This document shows positions 35,746 to 46,330 of a stretch of 64,000 nucleotides of DNA, piece after piece. The first letter of the stretch is position 1, and the number at the start of each line of letters is the position of its first letter. This DNA comes from Agriotes lineatus. Its lineage: Eukaryota > Arthropoda > Insecta > Coleoptera > Elateridae. The stretch covers positions 124,001 to 188,000 of the forward strand of contig CALNHX010001945.1 of the NCBI GenBank assembly GCA_940337035.1, read 5' to 3'. Under the pieces are notes generated by a model. It had not been told where the DNA came from, did no database searches, and saw nothing but the letters and a program-made list of their open reading frames with translations. Both the position numbers and the translations under genes were made by a program.

Positions 35746-35978
35746 CTATACTGAATGCCCTCTATAACGATATTTTTGTAATGTCAGCAACTGCAACCAG
35801 CTTTTTGCTGCGGAATGTTTTTGTGCTTTTCTAAGAGAGTTCAGTGTAAACGCATTTCGTCTCAATTTGTAGAAGAGCGGTTTGTTATCAAGAACGCCCG
35901 TGATGTTAGCTAAACATTGTTCTAACTCGATTCTACCCTGCTGGTAGTTTACGTCGGCTTTGCCGATATTCTGATAGA
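35746..35978 (-). CDS. coding-like exon, unknown product
   Basis: On the minus strand a good acceptor (GAGGATTTTCAG ending at 35979) is followed at once by an open frame of 77 codons starting MLYQNIGKADVNYQQGRIEL and ending YRGHSV-stop. The amino-acid composition is balanced and charged, unlike the Phe/Leu-rich chance frames of this window. It could be the last exon of a host gene, a processed-gene fragment or part of an unrecognised element. No domain was recognised and no further exon was found. Confidence 0.35.
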
Positions 35979-36866
35979 GCATCTGAAAATCCTCCAGTCA
36001 GTAATCAGCCCATTTCAGCTGTGATACCGCGGAAACCCGGCCGGCAACCGGAAGCACTGTCGGGATTGTCTGTGGCATTTTCCTAATGTAGTAATTCGGT
36101 CTGGTTATTAAATTTAATGATAGCTTGGCTAACTCGCGTTATCTCATCTCCCGAAAACCGATTGGAATCTCCTGGAGGAAAGTTTCCGTATGGAAGTACA
36201 TAATTTGCTTTCCGCAATTATTAGACTCATTGTTTAAATATCGTTTAATAATCATCCGTTGCGTACATTCGTTTACTTTGTTGTTCCTGTCACGTTTTTC
36301 TCAAAAACTTAAAAGCTAGATTTCAATTTGCACTCGTTAGAATGGACGTTTTGTCTACCAAATGGTGTAGAACGTGGAACAAATATATTGCATTGAATGA
36401 ACCTATTATTATTACTATTTATATTAATTTATATTATTGCAGATACTCAAAAACTGCTTTTATAAATATTAGGTAAAAAGTTAATTGAATAAATAGCCAA
36501 GTACACTGTCTTTTAATTTAATCGTTATATTTTTATTTGAATTGCCTTGGTTGATATTACATACATAACTCAAATCAGAGTTGAGTAACATAACAATTTT
36601 ATTAAATTGCTAATAGATCCAATTAGACCATACTTAAAAGATATTGTTGCATTATTTTCAGGGATGCTGTACCTTTGCTTTAAAATATCCACACTTGTTA
36701 CTGAATAAAGCAACTAACTACAATCTGTTTAATAAGATGTCTTATCTGTTTGTATTTATTACTTTGCTTGTGAAAAAAGAATGCGCAAATCAGGTATTCG
36801 TGTATTCATTCTCCACATCAACGCCGCGTCAGATGTATTCTTTCCCAAGGGCTATCCACCACTGGG

Positions 36867-37097
36867 CTAGGCAGTCTGGACACCAATAACCGCGACAAGC
36901 TCCAAACTCAATATAACCTGACGACCCTGAATGGCTACAACAGCACCACCTTCAGCTGCACTGCTCCTTCCTATATACAGATTTGTAAAGTTACTTCCGC
37001 TGGTCCAGGAACCATCAAACGTCGTACTCAATCCACATCTTCTGCCAGCAACACCATAAATTTGCAGACCGGCTGCACCAATGGCCTCGGTTTGCAT
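36867..37097 (-). other. GC-richer open segment, unidentified
   Basis: A 76-codon frame on the minus strand (AAGLQIYGVAGRRCGLSTT near its start) lies in DNA clearly less AT-rich than its neighbours. The plus strand is also open for ~65 codons. Neither translation was recognised, and both frames being open argues for composition rather than selection. Confidence 0.3.
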
Positions 37098-38748
37098 TCA
37101 ACCATAAACCATCTTTATTACTTATGGTTTATGTATTAATTTTTAACTCTTGACATTACCGTCATAACCCTTAATTCAATTAAACATCATTTAACTTGTT
37201 TGCAGGGTTTATTAAGTTACCTATGGAGAACCAGCAACACCCCCCACCACTTGGTCTTGAGTTTAAGGCCAAGCTCAATGCCACGTTCAAGACCAAGACC
37301 AGATACGAGGTCAACGTCAAATAAAGATTAAAATAGTGCTTAGAACAGACCCTGCAAACCCAAAAAATTTTAAAATACTTAACCATGAAGTAAGCGCATA
37401 CTCCTGGGATACTTTATGTCTAAATTATGACTCGACTAGAATTCCAACCTAGGTCTCCCTGTTGTATAGTTAGTTACACAGCCTAATTACCCTAGTAGAG
37501 TAAATATACGGATATTGCAAAAAGCTTTATTTTTACTGTTCAAGATGAAAATGCACACACAAAAAGTAATAACAGTAGTGGATAGACTAAATGATCATAA
37601 TACCAACATATTAAGAAATACGTCACAGACAAACACAATAGAACCAATAAGAGAGTGCTTAAAACAGTTGTAGATATACAGCAGGAATTGTCTGCTGGGC
37701 GAGCAGCTTCTTCAAGACATCAAGTTTATTCTTTAGCAAAATAGTTTGCCATTTAGTGCCCATCGCATATGTAGGAAAATAGAATTTTATCATGAACGTT
37801 AAAAAATTACGTTTAGTAAAGTTCACTTGTAGTTTAAATACGGAAATAGTCACTAATGAACTGGTATCTATCACGTCACGTTACATTCTACATCATAATA
37901 AGGAAGAGAAGTTAATCTGTAATGGCGTGGTTGAAGCAAATATAGAATCCCATAATAAACTGCTGCCAGGGCGATTAAAACTTTACAGCATATTGTGAGA
38001 TGGTTTAATGCTTGGAATTTAGTTCTGTATGCTCAGAGAAATATTGAAAAAAGTCAATTAAAGCACAGAATTGAAATATTTTACTTAATTGAAATCTAGA
38101 CAGTAGCTAAAGTTATTAAATGCATTAGAAATGAGATGCAAGAAGCATAATTAGAGGAATAAAGGCTAGCATAAGAAAATCAGGTTTTAGAGGGATTGAA
38201 CTTGAAGTTTGAGTAAAAGAAAGATTTAAGATGGCTAATATAATATAAGTAATATGATAGGTTTGAGCATATTTGAAGCCGGACCAAATGTAAGTAAATA
38301 ATGTAAAAGGTTGGTTATGTGCATAATGACTATGAGCGTAGAGTTATTAATAAACGTACAGGCCAGTGAAAAGCAAGCAAGCTGAAAGGTAGATGGAAAT
38401 CAAAGCAAGATAAGATAGAATTTGCAAAGAGCAATGCAGAACGAGGCAACTTAAATGAAGAATAATTAGTGACTTGTATAAAATTAAACTCAAGTGCCAG
38501 TGCAATTTAAAACTAAGTGTTCATAGCAGAGCAGTGATAAATAACATTTTATGTGACAAGACAGGACAATTTTTATGTATAAGAAATAAAGACAATTTCT
38601 AGTTTTAAGCAACAAACATGTTGATTAAATTTTCTTCTTTTTTGTGAAATTGTAACCAAAACGTATTTCCTTTGAACAATATTATTTTTGTTCGATTTCA
38701 TCAGTAACATCGGTTAATATGACATAAGATATGTATAATGTAAAAGCT
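37098..38748. other. no confident feature
   Basis: AT-rich. A weak resemblance to a decayed LINE 3' end was noticed at 38290-38480 but could not be supported. Confidence 0.4.
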
Positions 38749-39681
38749 TTATTTTTCAATAATTCTCAAAACTATTTTAAGAAAACTGATTTCTAAATTT
38801 TTATTTTTAAAATTAATACCATACTTTTGTTGAGGTACCATATTTTCTTTTATACATTTTATAAAGAGTTCATAATTTTCGTTTTCAGGGATGTTGAGTT
38901 TTATTCGAGTTTTGTCGAATATTTTATTTTTATTAATTGAAACGTTTTCGTTTTTTGAGGGAGATATAATTATTTGATTGTCATAAACATTTAAAGGTTT
39001 TTCTGTATAAGGTGCTTCAATAATGGGGTTTTCTTGGTTAGTATGTACTGTATTGTTATTATCTGTTTCTATTGGGGTTACATTTGCTGGTTTAAGAAGA
39101 ACATTTTGATGAATTATTACTTTATTATCATTATTTGATTGTGAGGGGCTAGGGGTTTTAGAGGGGAACTCCTTGTCTATTAATTTTTCTATTTCTTCAG
39201 CATTTAGGTAAAAATCTTCAGGGTCTGGTGGACCGACTATTAAGGATATGTTGTAGCCTGTGTTAGATTCTATGGGATTAATTTCAACACGTGAAAGTGC
39301 ATCAGCGTTTGTATTAAGTTTACCTTTTTTGTAAATTATTTCATAATCGTATTCTTCAAGTTTAAGTCGCCAGCGGACTAATTTTGAATTGGGTTCTTTA
39401 AGAGAAAATAACCACTGAAGAGGTTTATGATCACTGATTATTTTAAACTTTATTCCAAATAAATATGGACGGAAATACTTTACAGCCCAGACAATGGCCA
39501 AAAGTTCTTTTTCAATAGTACTGTAATTAACTTCAGTTGGATTCAAGGTTCGAGAGGCATAAGCTATTGGAAGATCTGTTCCTACAGGACCTTGTGAGAG
39601 GTCGGCTCCGATAGCAAAATTAGATAAGTCTGTAGTTAAATTTTGATTTTGAGAAATCGGGATATTGTAAAATTGGGTCAT
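38749..39681 (-). pseudogene. RNase H domain of Gypsy pol
   Basis: Starts MTQFYNIPISQNQ, then LSNFAIGADLSQGP, where the usual catalytic DAS reads LSN after a Thr-Asp. LPIAYASRTLNPTEVNYST, then the EKELLAIVWAVKYFRPYLFG motif with the catalytic Glu, and SDHKPLQWLF with the catalytic Asp follow, all characteristic of Ty3/Gypsy RNase H. KGKLNTNADALSR marks its end. A further ~170 residues rich in Asn, Ile and Pro follow (spacer before integrase), then a stop at 38749. It removes the RNA template during reverse transcription in live elements. It is separated from the RT by stops at ~39690-39780. Confidence 0.9.
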
Positions 39682-39780
39682 TCATTAATACTTGTTTGCA
39701 AATGTTAAAGGAGTTTACAAATGTGTGTGCTCAATCTTAATGTTTTCTTTAAGCAGTGTGTCATGGGCTTTGTTAATTTT

Positions 39781-40509
39781 TCAAACATTTTTAATAAACT
39801 TCCTATAATATCCAATTAGTCCAAGGAATGATTTTATTTCCTTGGCTGTCTTGGGAATTGGAAAGTTTTTTATAGCACTAACTTTTTTTGGGTTAGCGCG
39901 AATACCTTCAGGGGTTATTACATGACCTAAAAATTCAACAGATTTACAAAGGAATTTAGATTTATCTAATTGGATTTTCAAACTAGCTTCTTTCAATTTT
40001 TCGAGAACCTGTTTTAGATTATTAATGTGCTCTTGTAGTGATGTTGAAAAGATAATTATGTCATCCATGTATACTAAGCAAATTTTGTTTTGTAAATCTT
40101 TTAATACAGTATCCATGACTCGTTGGAACGTGGCAGTGCCATTTTTGAGACCAAAGGGCATTCTAATATACTCAAAATGTCCATGTTTTACATTAAAGGC
40201 CGTTTTGGGAATCGAGTCAGGGTGCACCTCAATTTGATGAAATCCGGATACTAAGTCGAGGGTTGTGAAATATTGACATCTTCCTAATTTATAGAGTATA
40301 TCGGTAATATTAGGAAGTGGATAACGGTCATCTATAGTTTTTTTATTAATTTTTCTATAATCCACAACTATACGCCATTTCTGTTTTCCACTAGCATCAA
40401 GTTTTTTTGGTACAATCCAAATGGGGGAACTCCAAGGAGATTGTGAAGGTCTAATTATTTCCTCTTGCAGTATTTTGAAAATTTGTTGCTGAACTTCTGC
40501 TTTATGCAC
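39781..40509 (-). pseudogene. reverse transcriptase domain of Gypsy pol
   Basis: A 242-codon stretch with all RT landmarks: SPWSSPIWIVPKK, WRIVVDYRKIN, TTLDLVSGFHQIEV (first catalytic Asp), PFGLKNGTATFQRVMD, and the active site VYMDDIIIFS with both aspartates intact. VEFLGHVITPEGI and IKSFLGLIGYYRKF at the end form the thumb/connection typical of Gypsy. The N-terminal RT part extends upstream to about 40735 in the same frame (VHTKSYRYPHVHKAEVQQQ), so the Met at 40509 is not the true start. Active site intact, flanks broken. Confidence 0.92.
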
Positions 40510-40734
40510 ATGTGGGTATCTATATGATTTTGTGTGTACAGGAATTTCATCTGACGTTTTAATTTCGTGTTTTATTTGATTAGTGAAAGTTAGTTTATCG
40601 TTGGGTTGATGTAATATATCTTTATACTTAGTTAATAAGGTTTTTAATGCTTTTGTTTCTTCTGAATTTAAATTATCAGTTCTGATATTTGAAAAATCAA
40701 AATCGGAATTTGAGAATGAGTGACTTCTTCAATG

Positions 40735-41381
40735 TTAAATCATTCGAAAAGAGTATCGCAATATTTTGTAGCAAATGGTCGCAAGAAATTTTCATCAAAT
40801 TCGATTATTTCAGTTTTTGAAGTTGGGTTAATAAATTCTAAAGTTGTTAATCCATTTTGAATATTTAAAAGTCCTTTTGGAATTATAATAATACCATTAC
40901 TAATTTGTTTAATTATAATTTGTTAATCAGGTATGTTTGTTTAAATTTGTTTTAATACGGATGTGAAAGGGGGCACTTCTATATTTTGTGAATTAAAATA
41001 TTTTCTATAGTGCAATGGAATTTGAATTTGGTTATTGAATAATATTTTATGTTGTGGGTCAATATTAAGCCCTAACTTTCTTAAATCTCTGATGCCTATT
41101 ATGCCATCGAAATAATCATGAAAATTAAACAATATAAATTCTAAATTTTCGTTCAGAGGTTCAAAGTATTTAAACAAACGAATGTGAGCTTTAAATTTAG
41201 AATCACGTTTTCCTGCACAAGTAGTTATAGGAGTACCAGATTTGAAAATTGTTTCGGGAAAGTAACGTTCTGCTATGTATGGTCTAATAATGGAAGGATG
41301 ACAACCAGTGTCAATTAGTAGTTTAATGGGTGGAAATTTTATTTGAATGTATGGTAACGAGTTTGGTGTAAAGTTATTCAA
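40735..41381 (-). pseudogene. aspartic protease region of Gypsy pol
   Basis: The frame from ~41381 contains PPIKLLIDTGCHPSIIRP, the catalytic DTG motif of retroviral-type proteases. FDGIIGIRDLRKLGLNID near residue 105 is the second conserved strand. The open frame stops at 40941, but translation past that stop and another near 40925 continues to the RT with one frameshift near 40735. There is no ATG of its own: the frame is entered from gag by -1 slippage at 41417-41423. The protease would cut the gag-pol polyprotein. Confidence 0.85.
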
Positions 41382-41383
41382 AT

Positions 41384-42679
41384 CTACGTGTCTTCTGGTG
41401 AAAAGCTGGTTTCTGAAAAATTTTGATCATTATTTAACGATGTTTGCTCGGTTTCTATGCCAAATTGATAATCGGTATTTCCACAAGCAGACTCGTATGT
41501 AGGGTCACATAAATAATTAGTTTGTTGGTACGAGGACGTATCATATCGTTCATAGTCATATTCCGTGTCATTGTATGGGTCACTAATGTCTGATTCTGAA
41601 TTTTCTACGTTAGTTAATTTCTGTGATATAAAATTACGTGGTTCAGTTGGTCGAAGATAATTATTTGTATTAAATTTCCCTGATGTTAGACGTGAATTAA
41701 TGGACATTGGTTCTGGTTTATTTTGAGGTTTATGGGAATTTTTCGGAGAAAACACATTAGTTGACTTTCCAAAGACTTGGCTATTAGTGGGAAAGTTTTG
41801 GGGAATTTGCCTACTTTGAATGTTTATGGGTTGGCTTGGAAATTGTGGTCTATAATTAAAATTATGCCGAATTTGTTTTTGAAAATATGATGTTTGATTT
41901 GAATTTGGTAAAGGTATTTGGAAATTCTGTAAATTTGGGTTGCTATAACCGCATTTATGTAGATTTTGTCTGTGATTAAAATCTCTATTTTGAATTTTGT
42001 TTGTTTGAGTACTAGGCTGAGGTTGATATCTGTAATTAATCTGTTGTTTCATTGACGTATGATTAATAACTAGAGAAGTAGATTCTTCTATATCTTTAGG
42101 TTTTTTCAACATTAATAATTTTCTTAGTTCAGAATTAGTGTTTGATATTAATACTGTAACAGCGGTTACCTCATTTTGAGAAATCAAAGCACTTTTCGTA
42201 GCTTGGTTGAATTGGGAATCGGAATTAATTTTAAGGTTTAAACGCATTTTTAAAACTTTAAGTCTTTCTAAAAAATCTATAATATTCTCGTTTTTATGTC
42301 TAGTTAAGAATATAAATTGTTGTTGTAATACATTTCTGTCTAAACGATCTCCAAACTTATTTCTAAGGGCACTTTTAATTTCAGGCCAGGTAGTTAAATC
42401 AGGTCTACATAAAATAAAATCACTTGCTCCCCCAACAATTTTTGAACAAATAGAGGCAAATACGAATTCACTTAAGCTATTATCGTTGGTAGCTCCATAA
42501 CCATTAAAAAACTTATCAACTGCGTTTAAAAATAATTCTAAATGGTCACTACGACCCGCAAATGGTCTAATAGTGTTTGCAATTTCTTTTGCAGCTTGAA
42601 TAGTTGCCATATCGTCCAAGATACTAATTTTACCTAAGGAGTTTGCCAAACTATCTATAGAATTATCAGCAAGGGACAT
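41384..42679 (-). CDS. Gypsy gag protein, intact frame
   Basis: An uninterrupted 431-codon frame begins MSLADNSIDSLANSLGK. Residues ~35-190 show the retrotransposon gag fold pattern (FAGRSDHLELFLNAVDKFF, WPEIKSALRNKFG, ENIIDFLERLKVLKMRLNL). The C-terminal half is rich in Asn, Gln, Pro and Ser with repeated PQ/NF phrases. A single KCGYSN is all that recalls a zinc knuckle. Gag forms the particle that packages the element RNA. It is the only intact frame of the element. The ATG at 42679 is preceded by a long AT-rich leader containing a strong donor-like AAGTAAGTG near 42818-42826 (minus). Confidence 0.85.
   Translation of the reverse strand: MSLADNSIDSLANSLGKISILDDMATIQAAKEIANTIRPFAGRSDHLELFLNAVDKFFNGYGATNDNSLSEFVFASICSKIVGGASDFILCRPDLTTWPEIKSALRNKFGDRLDRNVLQQQFIFLTRHKNENIIDFLERLKVLKMRLNLKINSDSQFNQATKSALISQNEVTAVTVLISNTNSELRKLLMLKKPKDIEESTSLVINHTSMKQQINYRYQPQPSTQTNKIQNRDFNHRQNLHKCGYSNPNLQNFQIPLPNSNQTSYFQKQIRHNFNYRPQFPSQPINIQSRQIPQNFPTNSQVFGKSTNVFSPKNSHKPQNKPEPMSINSRLTSGKFNTNNYLRPTEPRNFISQKLTNVENSESDISDPYNDTEYDYERYDTSSYQQTNYLCDPTYESACGNTDYQFGIETEQTSLNNDQNFSETSFSPEDT
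41417..41423 (-). promoter_or_regulatory. -1 ribosomal frameshift site A AAT TTT
   Basis: In the gag frame the minus strand reads CA-A AAT TTT-TCA, a canonical X XXY YYZ heptamer (AAATTTT), 30 bases before the gag TAG at 41384-41386. A -1 slip here enters a frame open from FRNQLFTRRHVDLNN straight into the protease. Host use is inferred from the known expression strategy of Gypsy elements. Confidence 0.75.
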
Positions 42680-43439
42680 AAATTTAATTTATTTTAAACG
42701 ACAAATATGAAAGAAAAATATTCTCTTTTCACTTGTTTAAAAGTGAAAAAATAAATTTATATATTCAAAATTCACAATGGGGGATAGGAAAAAATAAAAA
42801 GGAACTCAACACTTACTTTTTCGAAGTTTTCAGAGCCCAAGTTTTCTTCCTGAGGTGTAGATTCTTTTGGATCCAAGAAATAGGTTGAAACCAACGACGA
42901 AAAACGAATTTCTTCTTAATGTTCGCCCTTATGTTTCTCAAATGAAACTTTGAGTTTTTAAAAATTATTTATCTTTCGATGCAATAACACAGGTCTGCGA
43001 CCAAATTTTTTTCTTTAAAATAATGGGTGATTCTTATGTATTTTGGTGCGCTGAGTTCGGAAATGCCCTCAGTTTTTTCCCAGCACGTAAGCATTTTCCG
43101 CAAAATGCATTTTTCTGCGGGATTGCCTACCTTAAGGCGTATATTTATGAATATGCCGAAAAAACTTGTTTTTCCTATTCCGCTTCATAGTTTTATATTA
43201 GAAACTATGAAATATGATAAAAATTAGTATATTTAACAGTATTAGTCAGCGTATGAATCATGGAAACCCATTACCTTAATAGTATGCAATTAAGGTTTAT
43301 CGCTTTTCTTCGGTGTTTTCAGATTCCAATGTTACTGTAATAAATGTTTTTGTTATTAAAAGTACATAAATAAATAGAAGAAATTCTTTCTGGTAATTAG
43401 CGTAATTGTGGTGAACATTATTGACAAATGAAACCTGGA

Positions 43440-43530
43440 TTTTCCCATTGCCCTATATATACCCCTCGTAGTCCTTCGATTTGTTCATTTCAATTTAAAT
43501 ATTCTTAAAGTGTCTTTCAAAATGTCTTCA
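43440..43530 (+). promoter_or_regulatory. TATA-box promoter candidate
   Basis: CTATATATACCCC at about 43452-43464 lies ~50 bases upstream of AT-rich leader sequence and ~65 bases upstream of the first ATG (43522-43524, context AAAATGT) of the 43510 frame. A TTCATTTCA stretch near 43486 could be the initiator. Confidence 0.4.
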
Positions 43531-45274
43531 AGAGCTTGTGTTAATAATCCTGATAGTTTCTGTTACATTTGTGGCGCACTTGTATTAAAAAAACAATCTG
43601 GAAGTATTACGGAGTTTATTAAAAAAGTGTACTTTGCCTATTTTGGTGTGAAGATCGGAGATCAAGAAAAATCTTGGGCCCCTCATGGAGTGTGTTCAGG
43701 CTGTGTGGAAGGACTTCGCATGTGGTCTAAAGGAAAGGTGAAATCTTTTCGTTTTGGGGTGCCTATGATTTGGAGAGAGCCGAGAAACCACGGCGATGAC
43801 TGCTACTTTTGTTCTTGCAACATACAAGGGTACAATGCCAAAAATAAAAAAGATATATGTTACCCAAACATGCAATCTGCACTTCGGCCTGTGCCTCATG
43901 GACCCGGTATTCCAGTACCAGTGCCCCCACACAATTTTGACGATTTGCCAGAGTCATCAGAGAGCGAGTCAGAGCAGTTGGATGATAAGTTTCAAGTCGA
44001 AGACTGTGGACCCCAACAGTTTTCACAAGAAGAATTAAACGACCTCGTTCGTGATTTAGGGCTTTCTAAAGAGTCTGCTGAATTACTGGGCTCTAGACTT
44101 CAAGAAAAGAACTTGTTGAGATCTGGAACTTCATTCTCTTGATACAGAAGCAGAGAAAAACAATTTGAGTCAAATTTTTCTCAAGATGGCGAACTTGTAT
44201 ATTGTTCTGATGTTCCCAAGTTGATGTCAATGTTTAACATTCAACAGGTGTCAGATGAATGGAGGCTTTTTATTGAATCGTCAAAAAGAAGTTTAAAAGC
44301 AGTTTTGCTACACAACGGCAATAAATACGCTTCTGTAACCGTGGGGCACTCTGTGCATCTAAAAGAAAAGTATGAAAACATGGCTTTTATCCTTGATAAA
44401 TTGAAATATAAGGAGTTTGGATGGCCTATCTGTGGTGATCTCAAAGTCATCTCTATGGTGCTTGGACAACAAGGTGGCTATACTCTATTCACTATGGTCC
44501 CGGATTGTCAAAAATGTCGTTTTATGGTAGCACTGTTGAATTTCTATTGGTTTTTTTGTTACTACTAGGTTGGCCAATGCAAAACCGTAATTTTGAAAAT
44601 TTGGGTTTTTGTTACCTGGCAACTTTTATTCATCTGTGCTTAAGTCAGTTCGAAATACAACCTATAATTTATAGTTTTGACATTAGTAACTTAATGAATT
44701 GTTGCTAGTTACCCATAGCTTGACTTAAAAGTATTAACCATGATATAAAGGATTGTTTTTAATTGGATTTTGACATTGACAATCCGGGACTATAGTGAAT
44801 AGAGTATATACGAAATTCCCCTGTTTCCTATGTGAGTGGGATAGCCGGGCACAAGCACAGCACTGGAGCCAAAAAGTGTGGCCAACGAGAACTTTGAAGG
44901 TTGGAGAAAAAAATGTTCACTTTGAGTCTTTGGTTGATCCCAAAAAAGTGCTTTTACCCCCACTTCACATCAAGCTTGGACTGATGAAGCAGTTTGTTAA
45001 GGCATTGCCAAAAGATGGCGAAACGTTCAAATACCTTGAAAAGAAATTCCCGGGACTGTCTGAGGCAAAGTTAAAGGAGGGTGTTTTTGTTGGCCAGGAC
45101 ATTCGTAAACTAATGAAAGACAATCAGTTTGAAAAGGTGATGAAAAAAGCTGAGAAAGAGGCGTGGATATCATTTAAAGAAGTTGTGACTAAGTTTTTGG
45201 GGAACAATAAGGACCCGGATTATGAAGAAATTGTAAATAAAATGTTGAAATGTTTCGGTCTTAGATTTCAGTAA
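43510..45274 (+). pseudogene. cysteine-rich protein of uncharacterised multicopy family, broken
   Basis: Three collinear parts make one protein. Part 1 (43510-44142) has CYICGALVLKKQSG, a GVCSGCVEGLRMWSKG box, the PMIWREPRNHGDDCYFC block and NMQSALRPVPHGPGIPVPVP, then an acidic Ser/Glu stretch. The spaced Cys/His pairs suggest zinc binding. An in-frame TGA (44140) stands where TGG is likely, and the same frame continues to 44480. A 326-bp MITE then interrupts it. Part 3 (to 45274) resumes with KFPCFLCEWDSRAQAQHW, VDPKKVLLPPLHIKLGLMKQ and GNNKDPDYEEIVNKM, ending at a stop well before the family C-terminus as I recall it. I remember near-identical unnamed proteins in many arthropod and cnidarian genomes, often in high copy, which suggests a transposon-encoded protein. 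Function is not established. Confidence 0.7.
44481..44806. mobile_element. 326-bp MITE inserted at TA in the gene
   Basis: Ends TACTCTATTCACTATGGTCC and its complement GGACTATAGTGAATAGAGTA give ~29-bp terminal inverted repeats. TA is duplicated on both sides (44479-44480 and 44807-44808), as with Tc1/mariner-type insertion. Deleting the element plus one TA joins GGCTATACG and restores the reading frame of the host protein through GGYTK. The open frames inside it are chance. Confidence 0.92.
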
Positions 45275-45479
45275 CTAATGATAATGTATTGTGCGCTTTA
45301 ATACTTTTATACAATGCTAAGCTATTTGCTTAATGATAGAAAGTGAACGCTATAGGGCAAAGTCAAGTACATAACTGCAGCTATAAATGCCCTAGCTAGC
45401 TACCGGAGCAACTCAAAGGTAGTCGAGAACTGTCTACAAGTAGAGTAACCCTCATGTAGATGCCGAGGCATCTATAACA

Positions 45480-45857
45480 TAAAATCGGTGCTCTCTTTGT
45501 ATGTTTGCGTGTTTGCGTGTTTGCGTGTTTGCGTCTATGCGTCTATGTTTGTTCGCTATCTCCTCCGAAGATACTGGACCGATTAAGTTGTACGATGGCT
45601 TAAAAGTTTGCTAATTTTTAGATTTAGATCGTAGGCCGGTTTTTATTTTCAAAAAACGTGCGAAAAAGGTTTTTAATTTAATTAACACCTCTAGGCAGCA
45701 GGGCGGAGCGCCTTACGCCGTGTACTATTAGCTCGGGTGCGCGCATTATTCAAACAAGAAAGGTGGTCCTGCGGTAGGGTGCTGGCCTATCACGCGGGCG
45801 GCCCCGGGTTCGATCCCGCCGATGCATCCTTTTTTTAAAATTTATATTGATGAATCT
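45480..45857 (+). repeat. element with tRNA-Asp-like module, copy 1
   Basis: Matches 47308-47692 along its length: CTCCTCCGAAGATACTGGACCG, a GATGGCTTAAAA block, CAGGCCGG-TTTTATTTTC, the tRNA-like region and a common end TTTTTTTAAAATTTATATT. The left part holds a (TGTTTGCG)n microsatellite (45504-45535). No coding region. It is best described as a SINE-like or composite element whose tRNA module is near its 3' end, which is unusual. Confidence 0.75.
45762..45829 (+). repeat. tRNA-Asp-derived module (not a tRNA gene)
   Basis: Contains a D-arm/A-box-like CCTGCGGTAGGGTG, an anticodon-arm-like GCCTATCACGCGGGCG (tRNA-Asp has GCCTGTCACGCGGG), the B box GGTTCGATCC and then T7. The acceptor stem does not pair and the anticodon GTC has become ATC, so it is a derivative, not a working tRNA. 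Confidence 0.75.
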
Positions 45858-45879
45858 CTCTTAATTTTGCGAACCGAAA

Positions 45880-46330
45880 CGTAGTTCGGGTGACTCACTA
45901 GTAAGGAGATAATAGGCAACAAAAAAGAAGGATCAGAAATAGAATTTAATGGTCTTGAACCAGTAATTGGAATTACCAAAACCTCACGTGGCTGGTTGTA
46001 TAAAAGATCACGTCATAACCAATGGAACTATGTGGAAGGGTTAAAACACAACAAAACTGTGCTACTAGGTATTCTCCAAATATCTCTGCATCACTGCGAG
46101 CCCAAGAATCGTTGTTTTTGGGAATAGGAGGTATAGCAATGTTAGGCTTTATTATAGCTTTCTGGTCGCTTGCCAGGGAGAATGTCAGTGTGTTGATTAG
46201 GCGATACATTTTTCACGCAGTCATAAAGTTTTTCGTTTTTCTATACGTAAATCAATCTCGTTAGTTGAACAGTTAACGTATTTAAATAATTTTTGTCAAT
46301 AGGATGCCTTGTTTGTTGTCAAACTCTTCT
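45880..46330 (+). other. coding-like remnant, unidentified
   Basis: Two frames read as protein-like: ITKTSRGWLYKRSRHNQWNY (about 45970-46030) and, shifted, NISASLRAQESLFLGIGGIA (about 46076-46135), followed by a hydrophobic, membrane-like stretch to about 46170. They may be pieces of one frameshifted protein. I do not recognise it. Confidence 0.3.

Larger units (their letters stand above)
38749..42679 (-). mobile_element. Gypsy-type LTR retrotransposon, integrase missing
   Basis: Reading leftward the order is gag, aspartic protease, reverse transcriptase, RNase H: the Ty3/Gypsy order. The coding style recalls the insect 17.6/297 group (gag without a clear CCHC knuckle). The block ends at 38749 with no integrase and no recognisable 3' LTR. 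To the right of gag (42680-43330) the leader and 5' LTR would be expected, but without a partner LTR its limits cannot be set. Pol carries a frameshift near 40735, a stop near 40925 and stops near 39780 and 39695. The copy is a dead, 3'-truncated remnant. Confidence 0.9.

Noticed and set aside
36867..37097. Candidate protein-coding exon
   Set aside because: Open on both strands and unrecognised. Reported only as an unidentified segment.
38290..38480. Possible LINE C-terminal remnant
   Set aside because: The resemblance depends on choosing frames freely, and no RT motif anchors it.
42680..43330. Gypsy 5' LTR
   Set aside because: Expected here from element order and a TATA-like box near 43150 (minus), but without a second LTR its ends and primer-binding site cannot be supported.
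45504..45545. (TGTTTGCG)n as a possible CRISPR or satellite
   Set aside because: An 8-bp microsatellite within a repeated element. No spacer structure and a eukaryotic context.
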